Assembly: GCA_002305545.1 (NCBI GenBank)
Contig: DBRG01000016.1
Location: forward strand, 149,038-213,037
Reading direction: 5' to 3'
Origin: Bacteroidales bacterium UBA1374
GTDB lineage: Bacteria > Bacteroidota > Bacteroidia > Bacteroidales > UBA932
DNA length: 64,000 nt
Of the stretch, positions 57,800-64,000 are shown piece after piece. Numbering within the stretch: the stretch's first letter is position 1; each line of letters begins with the position of its first letter. The notes under the pieces are model-generated. The model worked only from the letters and a program-made list of their open reading frames with translations, did not search any database and was not told the DNA's origin. Position numbers and translations under genes: made by a program.

Positions 57800-60700
57800 A
57801 TGTTAAAACGGACTTTCATGCTTTTGTGCATTCTGTCCCTGTCAATGGTACAGCTATTTGCACAAATGAGGGTTACCGGAAAGGTAACCGATGCAGCCGA
57901 TGGCTCAGCGATCCCATACGCTACTGTGGTGATCAAAGGAACTGCCACCAGTGTTCCCGCCGATGCCAACGGTCTTTATGTACTTAACAATGTTCCTGAA
58001 AACGGGACATTGGTTTTCTCCAGCATCGGCTATGAAACACAGGAGATCCCTGTAAATGGACGAGCCGAGTTGAACGCAGCGCTCATCCAGCAGGCTGTGG
58101 GCCTGGAACAGATCATGGTGGTTGCCTATGGCACCACTACCAAGGGGTCCTATTCCGGCTCTGCCACCCAGCTAAGGCAGGAGAGCTTCAAGGATGTGCC
58201 TGTGCTTACCTTTGAACAAGCCATCGTGGGCGCTGTTCCGGGGGTGCAGATCTCCCAGAAATCGGGACAACCGGGTTCCATGCCCGAAATCCGCATCCGC
58301 GGTTTTGGCTCCTTCAATGCAGGAAACGAACCCTTGTATGTTATTGATGGTGTGCCTGCCACCAGTGGAGACTGGAGCTCGGGAAACATCTACACGAGTT
58401 CCATGAACTTCTTGAATCCCGGGGACATTGAATCTGTCACCGTGCTCAAGGATGCCGCCGCATCTTCCCTATACGGGTCCAGGGCCTCCAACGGTGTTGT
58501 AATCATCACTACCAAAAAGGGAAAAGCCGGCAGACCGGTCACAACCTTCAAGGGCAATGTGGGAATATCGTATTTTGCCGTTGATAATTATCCCCTGGTG
58601 TCTGAAGAAGAAGGAGAAGTCCTCACCAGGGAAGCCTGGCGCAACTACGGGACAGACAATCCTGCACAATGGCAGAAATACGGTTCCCTGGACAACTATG
58701 TGGATGTCATGACTGAAAAGTATTATCCCTCTCGTAAAAGCAACCTGATCTACGAAAACTGGGAAGACCAGCTTTTCCGCACGGCTGTGTTGCAGAACTA
58801 CGAAGTGTCCATATCCGGGGGGAATGAGAACTCCAAGGTCTTTGCTTCTGTTGCCTACACAGATGAAAACGGTATCAACCGCATCCAATACATGAAACGT
58901 TTCACAGCCAATGTGAATGCAGAACATAAGATGTCAAAATTCCTAAGAGTGGGCGGTTCTATCCAGTTCTCGGACCAAAAGCAGAGCGGCCACCAGGACG
59001 GACAGGCAAAAGACAACGTATTTTACCTGTGGAAGGTGCACCTGACCCCGCGCTGGCCTTTCAAATACGATGACGGCTCCTACTGGTTGGAATTCTACGA
59101 TGGCGGTACCCGGGTGAATCCCGTGCCGCAATTTGACCTGCAGATCAACGATGCCAACCAGATGAGGATCATGCTCAAGGGATGGGCAGAGCTCAACATT
59201 ACCGAAAACCTCAAGATCAAGACCCTTCTGAGCAAGGACTACCTCAAGATGCACGACCGGTTTGCCTGGCTCTACGGCCACATTAACTTCACGGCCTACG
59301 GCCAGGGATATGCCTCGGACCGTCACCGTTTCATTGACCGGGTGGTAAGCAGCACCATCGCGAACTACAATAAATCATTGGGAAAACACAACATCGCCCT
59401 GATGGCCGGATGGGAAGCCGAACGGGAAGAATTCCTCTACACCCGGCTGGCCAAGATAGACTTTTCCAATTTTGGAGCGACCGAATCGGCTCTTGCCTCA
59501 AATTTTGAATCGGGCTACACCTACAGGAGCAACTCCAACCTGCTCTCTTTTGTGAGCAGTGCCAGTTATGACTTCAACAACAAGTACTATATCTCGGGCT
59601 CTTACCGCCGGGATGGATCCTCCAGGCTCGGGCCCAAAACCCGCTGGGGAGATTTCTGGTCTGTTGCCGGTTCCTGGAGGCTGAGCAACGAGGAATTCAT
59701 CAAAAACATTAAATGGATCAATGACCTCAGGATCAGGGGATCATATGGAACAAGTGGCACCCTGCCCTCCAGTTACTTTGGCTACATGGCGGTCTTTTCA
59801 TACGGTCTGTATGGCACCCAGGCAGCCGGTTACCCGTCCAACCTGGCCAATAGCGACCTGACCTGGGAAAAGAACCGCAACTGGAACATAGGACTGGATG
59901 TGCGTATCTTTGACCGGTTTGATTTTGTTGCCGAATATTACAACAGGACCACAGAAGACCTGCTGCTCAACGCAACCGTACCCTCCACCACCGGGTTCAC
60001 CAGCGCCCTTACCAATATTGGCTCCATGGTCAACAAGGGGGTGGAACTGTCTCTGAACGTTGACATCATCAAGACCCGGGACATGTCCCTGAAAGCAGGT
60101 ATCAACTGGTCAACCCTCAAGAACGAGGTACTGGCCCTGTCAGAAGAAGGCGAACAGATCGTAAGCAGGCCCCATATCTGGAAAGCAGGCTACTCTTATG
60201 TGCAGTATTACACGCGTGAATATTACGGTGTGGACCCCGAAACAGGGGACCCGCTCTACTACTCCAACGCCATTTTGCCCGACGGCACCCGGGACCGTAC
60301 GTTGGTTTCCAGGTCAAAGGCATCCTCTACCATCCTGGAGGGAATGACTGCCATTCCCAAGGGATTTGGGGGATTCAATTTCTCCTTTAGCTACAAGTCG
60401 CTCTCTGCCTCCATGGCCTGGTCCTATAAGTACGGCCATTATGTATGGGATAATGCCGTGGACGACCTGGAAGATGACGGCTACAACTCTTATAAGAACA
60501 CGTCCAAAGAGCAACTCAGAAGATGGCAGAAACCCGGAGACATAACCGATGTGCCTCGAAGGGTTGCCGGCAACAACCAGGGCGGTTACTACGACTCGAG
60601 CCGCGCACTCAAGAAAGGAGATTACCTGAGGCTGAAAAACCTGACCATCTCCTGGTCCCTGCCACAGACTCTGCTCAGCAAGGTGAAAATATCCAATGCC

Positions 60701-60838
60701 AGGATCTACTTGTCAGGAAACAACCTGCTCACGTTCACCGGGCTCAATTTTGACCCCGAGGTGCAGGCTAACGGATATTATAATTTTACATTCCCGGCAG
60801 TGCGCACCCTGACCATAGGCCTGGAATTATCACTTTAA
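57800..60838 (+). CDS. SusC/RagA-family TonB-dependent outer-membrane transporter
   Basis: Imports glycans or peptides through the outer membrane together with the SusD partner. 1012 residues. Signal peptide about 1-21 (LCILSLSMVQLFAQ); carboxypeptidase-regulatory-like domain about 23-105 (GKVTDAADGSAIPYATVVIKG); plug about 115-235 with IRIRGFGSFNAGNEPLYVIDG, then SVTVLKDAAASSLYGSRASNG; 22-stranded barrel about 240-1012 ending in TLTIGLELSL. Has the usual SusC length and signatures. Ligand not evident: no glycoside hydrolase or sensor nearby. Confidence 0.95.
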   Translation: MLKRTFMLLCILSLSMVQLFAQMRVTGKVTDAADGSAIPYATVVIKGTATSVPADANGLYVLNNVPENGTLVFSSIGYETQEIPVNGRAELNAALIQQAVGLEQIMVVAYGTTTKGSYSGSATQLRQESFKDVPVLTFEQAIVGAVPGVQISQKSGQPGSMPEIRIRGFGSFNAGNEPLYVIDGVPATSGDWSSGNIYTSSMNFLNPGDIESVTVLKDAAASSLYGSRASNGVVIITTKKGKAGRPVTTFKGNVGISYFAVDNYPLVSEEEGEVLTREAWRNYGTDNPAQWQKYGSLDNYVDVMTEKYYPSRKSNLIYENWEDQLFRTAVLQNYEVSISGGNENSKVFASVAYTDENGINRIQYMKRFTANVNAEHKMSKFLRVGGSIQFSDQKQSGHQDGQAKDNVFYLWKVHLTPRWPFKYDDGSYWLEFYDGGTRVNPVPQFDLQINDANQMRIMLKGWAELNITENLKIKTLLSKDYLKMHDRFAWLYGHINFTAYGQGYASDRHRFIDRVVSSTIANYNKSLGKHNIALMAGWEAEREEFLYTRLAKIDFSNFGATESALASNFESGYTYRSNSNLLSFVSSASYDFNNKYYISGSYRRDGSSRLGPKTRWGDFWSVAGSWRLSNEEFIKNIKWINDLRIRGSYGTSGTLPSSYFGYMAVFSYGLYGTQAAGYPSNLANSDLTWEKNRNWNIGLDVRIFDRFDFVAEYYNRTTEDLLLNATVPSTTGFTSALTNIGSMVNKGVELSLNVDIIKTRDMSLKAGINWSTLKNEVLALSEEGEQIVSRPHIWKAGYSYVQYYTREYYGVDPETGDPLYYSNAILPDGTRDRTLVSRSKASSTILEGMTAIPKGFGGFNFSFSYKSLSASMAWSYKYGHYVWDNAVDDLEDDGYNSYKNTSKEQLRRWQKPGDITDVPRRVAGNNQGGYYDSSRALKKGDYLRLKNLTISWSLPQTLLSKVKISNARIYLSGNNLLTFTGLNFDPEVQANGYYNFTFPAVRTLTIGLELSL

Positions 60839-60857
60839 CCTGTAAATAATTAAAGAT

Positions 60858-62318
60858 ATGAAAAGATATATTTTAAGTATTCTGTCGATTACAGGATTTA
60901 TCTTCATGTTCAGCTCCTGTGAGGGATTCTTGGACACCAAACCTACAGACGAGGTAGTTGCAGAGACTGCCATGCAAACACTCTACGATGCCAATGTGGC
61001 TGTCAACGGCCTTTACATAGACATGAAATACCAGGACTATTACGGAGGCACGATCCAACTCATGGGCGATGAGAGGGGTGACAACATCCAGCCAAGGGTA
61101 ATGAGTACCGGCTGGGTTCAAATCTATACACTCGGCTATGAGTCTGAAAGCAGCACCTACTTTTCTACCTGGGAAAGGTGTTACCAGACCATCATGAGGT
61201 GCAACACCCTGATAGCCAACCTGGCCAACCTGGAGGTAAAATCTCCCTCCGATGTGGCCAAAAAGAACAACTACCTGGGCCAGGCTTACGCCGTCAGGGC
61301 CCTGGTTTACTTTGACCTGGCCCGCCTCTATGGCTATCCTTACCTGAAAGACAACGGGGCCTCGCTGGGAGCTGTGCTTATTACAGAAGTCACCTCTCCC
61401 TCCGACTCCAGACAACCCAGAAGCACGGTTGCCCAGACCTATGCCCGTGTTTTAGAAGACCTGAATACCGCGCTGCCACTGCTTTCCAAGGCAAAAAACA
61501 CCGGCCACTTCAACTACTGGGCAGCAAAACTGCTGCAGGCCAGGGTGTACCTGTATAAAGGCGAATGGAACAATGCCTATGCCGCAGCCACAGAGGTTAT
61601 CAACGGCTCGCCATATGTTCTGGCCACCAGGGATCAGTACATCAATTACTGGAAAGAGGAAGGCACACTGGAAACGGTCCTGGAGTTCTTTGTCTCGCCA
61701 CAATCCGGGATTGATGACGACGGAGGTTACGTCTCCTACTGGCACAACCTGTGGCACGGAGCTCCCTCATCGGGCGCTTCGCTCATACCCACCGTAAGCT
61801 GGATCAACCTGATTCAGAGCGACCCCAACGACATCCGGGCACAGTTTGTAAGGACCGATTCACAGTACGACGACACAAAGGCATGGTTCAACAAATTCCC
61901 GGGCAACGGCGGCGTCAACTTCCGTTACAACAACCCCAAGGTGTTAAGGCTTTCCGAGGCTTACCTGATTGCAGCCGAGGGTGCCCTGAAGGGAAGCGCC
62001 GGTGCCGCTGTGGCCAGCGGATACCTGAACACCATCCGCAAAAGAGCCAATCCCGATGTGGCCGACGTGGTGGCCACCGAGGACCTTATCCAGACAGAGC
62101 GCCGCAAGGAGCTTGTGGGTGAGGGACACCGCTTCTTTGACCTGATGCGTCTGGGCAAATCCATCACCCGGCTGGATTCCGACGGGCATAACTTTGCCGA
62201 GTCTGCCGGATGCCCGGGTACCTTTAACTGGAGTTATTTCAAGATAGTGCTTCCAATCTCTCACACAGAAAGAAAGTCCTATCCGGAACTGCAGCAGAAT
62301 CCCGGGTATACGGAATAG
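60858..62318 (+). CDS. SusD/RagB-family surface lipoprotein
   Basis: 486 residues. Lipobox FSSC with Cys21, then EGFLDTKPTDEV, the standard SusD N-terminus. TPR-like helices (about 40-210; RALVYFDLARLYGYPYL) and a C-terminal region (LIQTERRKELVGEGHRFFDLMRLGK, quoted as ERRKELVGEGHRFFDLMRLG) are typical. Caps the SusC barrel and binds its ligand. Twenty bases after susC; a terminator follows. Confidence 0.95.
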   Translation: MKRYILSILSITGFIFMFSSCEGFLDTKPTDEVVAETAMQTLYDANVAVNGLYIDMKYQDYYGGTIQLMGDERGDNIQPRVMSTGWVQIYTLGYESESSTYFSTWERCYQTIMRCNTLIANLANLEVKSPSDVAKKNNYLGQAYAVRALVYFDLARLYGYPYLKDNGASLGAVLITEVTSPSDSRQPRSTVAQTYARVLEDLNTALPLLSKAKNTGHFNYWAAKLLQARVYLYKGEWNNAYAAATEVINGSPYVLATRDQYINYWKEEGTLETVLEFFVSPQSGIDDDGGYVSYWHNLWHGAPSSGASLIPTVSWINLIQSDPNDIRAQFVRTDSQYDDTKAWFNKFPGNGGVNFRYNNPKVLRLSEAYLIAAEGALKGSAGAAVASGYLNTIRKRANPDVADVVATEDLIQTERRKELVGEGHRFFDLMRLGKSITRLDSDGHNFAESAGCPGTFNWSYFKIVLPISHTERKSYPELQQNPGYTE

Positions 62319-62338
62319 GGTTTATAACATTGCATGAT

Positions 62339-62368
62339 AAGGGGGGCTTCACAAGGCTCCCCTTTTTT
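62339..62368 (+). terminator. Terminator of the susCD operon
   Basis: AAGGGG-GGCTT (62339-62349) pairs with AAGG-CTCCCCTT (62353-62364), followed by a T-run to 62368. It lies 20 bases after the susD stop. Confidence 0.75.
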
Positions 62369-62401
62369 GCCGGGGTGCTCCTCGCTTTTGCTTTCTGTTG
62401 T

Positions 62402-62477
62402 AGTCGCATACACCATATGGTACGGAGAGCTTTTTCCTTTTTGCCGAGGCTCTCCGTTCCATATGGTGTATGCGACT
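62402..62477. repeat. Palindromic element 2 (long inverted repeat)
   Basis: 29-base arms: left 62402-62430 begins AGTCGCATACACCATATGG, right 62449-62477 is its reverse complement with one mismatch; the loop of 18 bases is T-rich. Too long and without a T-run for a normal terminator. Shares AGTCGC, TACA and ACGGnGAG, in that order, with palindromic element 1. The 62369-62641 gap holds this element, a similar GTAGCGACTGT at about 62500, and the tRNA promoter. Confidence 0.8.
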
Positions 62478-62572
62478 GCCTACCGGGAGTAGTGCCTGCA
62501 GTAGCGACTGTCACCCAGGCAAGAGGCGGAACCTTAGTGAAGGACTTTTACGGCTGTTTCCAAAAAATAATT

Positions 62573-62580
62573 TACCTTTG
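62573..62580 (+). promoter_or_regulatory. -7 box of tRNA-Leu
   Basis: TACCTTTG, 61 bases ahead of the mature tRNA 5' end, giving a 5' leader to be removed by RNase P. Confidence 0.55.
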
Positions 62581-62641
62581 CCATCCGCAAATCATTTGCA
62601 GAAGCAAAAGCAGTTACCAGCCATTTGTTTTACAGGAAATT

Positions 62642-62723
62642 GCGGGTATGGTGGAACTGGTAGACACGTTAGACTTAGGATCTAATGCCGCAAGGCGTGG
62701 GGGTTCGAGTCCCTTTACCCGCA
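62642..62723 (+). tRNA. tRNA-Leu, anticodon UAG
   Basis: 82 nt. Acceptor GCGGGTA (62642-62648) / TACCCGC (62716-62722) with discriminator A. Anticodon stem TTAGA / TCTAA encloses loop CTTAGGA, anticodon TAG, reading CUN Leu codons. The long variable arm (TGCCGCAAGGCG) is a class II feature; T-loop GTTCGAGTC is present. CCA is not encoded, so the 3' end needs RNase Z and CCA addition. Terminator follows directly. Confidence 0.95.
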
Positions 62724-62725
62724 CA

Positions 62726-62758
62726 AGAGACGAAGGAAATTCTTTCGTCTCTTTTTTT
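62726..62758 (+). terminator. Terminator of tRNA-Leu
   Basis: AGAGACGAA (62726-62734) / TTCGTCTCT (62744-62752), then a T-run to 62758, three bases after the tRNA 3' end. Confidence 0.8.
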
Positions 62759-62802
62759 CAGAATATTGATGCAAAAATGGCGCCCTGAAGTCCCCACCCT
62801 GT

Positions 62803-64000
62803 TTACCTTGTAACAACTACTGTATGCTCATCCTTGTACAAGTCTGCAATAGTTTGCCCTGCGGCAACATGGATCGTGTCCAGATCGGGGTTGTCGCGAC
62901 AGTCAAGGTAGTCCAGTCGCGGGTTGTTGCTTACATCAAGAGACGTCAGAAGATTGTTTTTGCAGGTCAAAATTTCCAAATCCGGATTTTCGCTGACATC
63001 CAGGCTGGATAATTGGTTGTTGCTGCAATACAGGGTCTTCAGTGAGGACAGTCCACTGAGCTTCAAAGTTGTCAGATTGTTGTTGTTACAGTTGATTGTC
63101 TGAAGTTCCAGGTTGTTGCTCACATCAAGGTAGGACAATGAATTCCCGATTGCCAGCAAGGTGGTTACATGGGTAAAATACTGGATCCCTTCCAGCGTAA
63201 AAATTTCCTCGCTTGACACGCTCAGACTCGACACCGCTTCCGCCTCGGCAAAACTTATGTTGCCATCGTGACCGGAGTCAAGGTTGGTCAGGCAATATGC
63301 CCGGAAATTAGCATCGGGAATGTAAACATACGCATCGGCGCTGAAAGCATCATCATCCACATCCAATGGCGTCACATACTTGCTCCCCCTTTGAAAGCCC
63401 CCTTCCGGAGGCCTTTTGGCCATTGTTTTCCAGGTCCCGTCTGTCTTGACCTTGATGCTCATGTTTTCGGTCTGTTCTCCCGGCAGCACCATCTTGTAAA
63501 TACTCACAGGTGTGGCTGACAGGGTAGCCGGTGAAGACAAGTGTGCCAGGACATAGGGGAAAGTTCCGCTCCTGGTGATGGTGTAAGGCCCTGTACCGGG
63601 TTCCTGGTCAAGGTCTATCGTCCCGGAGGAAAAAGAAAGCGCCCCGGCCCCAACCAGGCTGATATCCGTCAATTCCTGGCCACTGCCGGTGATGCGGTAT
63701 TCCATGAGTGTGAACACATGGTTGAACGTCAGGCCCACGTTCGCAGAGGCACCTTCCGGGGATCCCGGGGCGTACACCTCCAAGGGTATCGACACCATGA
63801 AATCAAGGGCCGAGAGGTGCCCGCTTTCGTTGGCCCCGGCCTGGACCTGTTCGGCCGGCAGGGAAACCGGAACCGCATCCACGGCCGGCTCATCCAGGGC
63901 CTGGTAGGGATAATAGGCGTGAAAGACATGCACGGCCCCGGCTGTTCCCCAGAGCATGGTGCCGCTGAAAGCCGATGTTTTTGCCGATTCAAGGGCCGAG
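62803..64000 (-). CDS. Fimbrillin-like protein with EF-hand-like loop and leucine-rich repeats (5' end outside window)
   Basis: Only the last 399 codons are inside the window; the frame is open at base 64000. The visible N-terminal part (VFHAYYPYQALDEP, SLPAEQVQAG, FNHVFTLMEYRITG) matches the fimbrillin-like fold of Bacteroidales pilus and adhesin proteins. Then PDANFRAYCLTNLDSGHDGN and ISFAEAEAV, a dockerin/EF-hand-like Ca site, and about six internalin-like leucine-rich repeats of about 21 residues (LKTLYCSNNQLSSLDVSENP), with a plain end VVVTR. Probably surface-exposed adhesin; a signal or lipobox would lie beyond the window. Terminates 44 bases from the tRNA terminator, convergent. Confidence 0.8.
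   Translation of the reverse strand, partial: SALESAKTSAFSGTMLWGTAGAVHVFHAYYPYQALDEPAVDAVPVSLPAEQVQAGANESGHLSALDFMVSIPLEVYAPGSPEGASANVGLTFNHVFTLMEYRITGSGQELTDISLVGAGALSFSSGTIDLDQEPGTGPYTITRSGTFPYVLAHLSSPATLSATPVSIYKMVLPGEQTENMSIKVKTDGTWKTMAKRPPEGGFQRGSKYVTPLDVDDDAFSADAYVYIPDANFRAYCLTNLDSGHDGNISFAEAEAVSSLSVSSEEIFTLEGIQYFTHVTTLLAIGNSLSYLDVSNNLELQTINCNNNNLTTLKLSGLSSLKTLYCSNNQLSSLDVSENPDLEILTCKNNLLTSLDVSNNPRLDYLDCRDNPDLDTIHVAAGQTIADLYKDEHTVVVTR

Noticed and set aside
62402..62477. Invertible promoter (phase-variation switch) next to susCD
   Set aside because: The spacer between the arms is only 18 bases, holds no -7 box, and no site-specific recombinase gene is nearby.
1..64000. CRISPR array, prophage, integrase or insertion-sequence gene
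   Set aside because: No regularly spaced repeats with unique spacers, no cas, phage structural or transposase motifs were seen in either strand.

Overview
The window looks like a chromosomal piece of an uncultured or poorly known member of the Bacteroidota, most likely Bacteroidales. The grounds are: a SusC/SusD pair, FISUMP-domain lipoproteins, a fimbrillin-like/leucine-rich-repeat surface protein, the zapA-rny and tig-clpP-clpX orders, and many promoters with the Bacteroidota -7 box TAnnTTTG and few visible Shine-Dalgarno sequences. The catabolic genes suggest an anaerobe or fermenter that uses peptides and recycles cell wall.

Layout. (1) 1-9.6 kb, minus strand: a tightly packed, partly overlapping run from a LysM glucosaminidase through mltG, a tetrapyrrole-type methyltransferase, folB, mtaB, two half-size chromate transporters and uvrB to an RSH (p)ppGpp enzyme cut by the left edge. 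(2) 9.6-22.4 kb: cdd, SRP RNA, mnmA, an S41 protease, a porin plus YeiH-type exporter, RNase Z, rpsA, a POT-type peptide transporter overlapping an aminopeptidase P gene, and corA with a long structured leader. (3) 22.4-26.2 kb, minus: a MurNAc-recycling-like operon (MurK-type kinase, murQ, recR, SSS symporter). (4) 26.3-33.6 kb, plus: ADP-forming acyl-CoA synthetase, a 50-residue membrane protein, a four-subunit 2-oxoacid:ferredoxin oxidoreductase, a coiled-coil gene with zapA, a probable 6S RNA, and rny. (5) 33.6-39.7 kb, minus: M14 and M20 peptidases, clpX, clpP, tig. (6) 39.8-48.1 kb: tpiA-prmA-mtgA, an MscS channel, a radical SAM protein, an SRAP protein fused to a Cdd1-type helix-hairpin-helix domain, a Dps-like ferritin, a MATE pump and an SBF-like transporter. 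(7) 48.2-49.8 kb, minus: HPr-kinase-like protein, Ser/His S26-type peptidase and PqqD-like protein, a trio typical of peptide-modification loci but without a visible precursor or cyclase. (8) 49.9-57.5 kb, minus: an AT-rich accessory block of envelope proteins, three with FISUMP domains, one of them joined to an alpha/beta hydrolase. (9) 57.8-62.3 kb, plus: a SusC/SusD pair without glycoside hydrolases. (10) tRNA-Leu(UAG) and the 3' part of a fimbrillin/LRR gene.

How the genes could work together: peptides enter through the POT-type carrier, aminopeptidase P and the M14/M20 peptidases release amino acids, and the ferredoxin-dependent 2-oxoacid oxidoreductase with the ADP-forming acyl-CoA synthetase turns the keto acids into acids plus ATP. 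The least described parts are the AT-rich FISUMP block, the kinase/peptidase/PqqD trio, the SRAP-Cdd1 fusion, the structured corA leader, and two related palindromic elements bracketing the 56.2-62.5 kb segment. No CRISPR array, prophage or transposase gene was seen.
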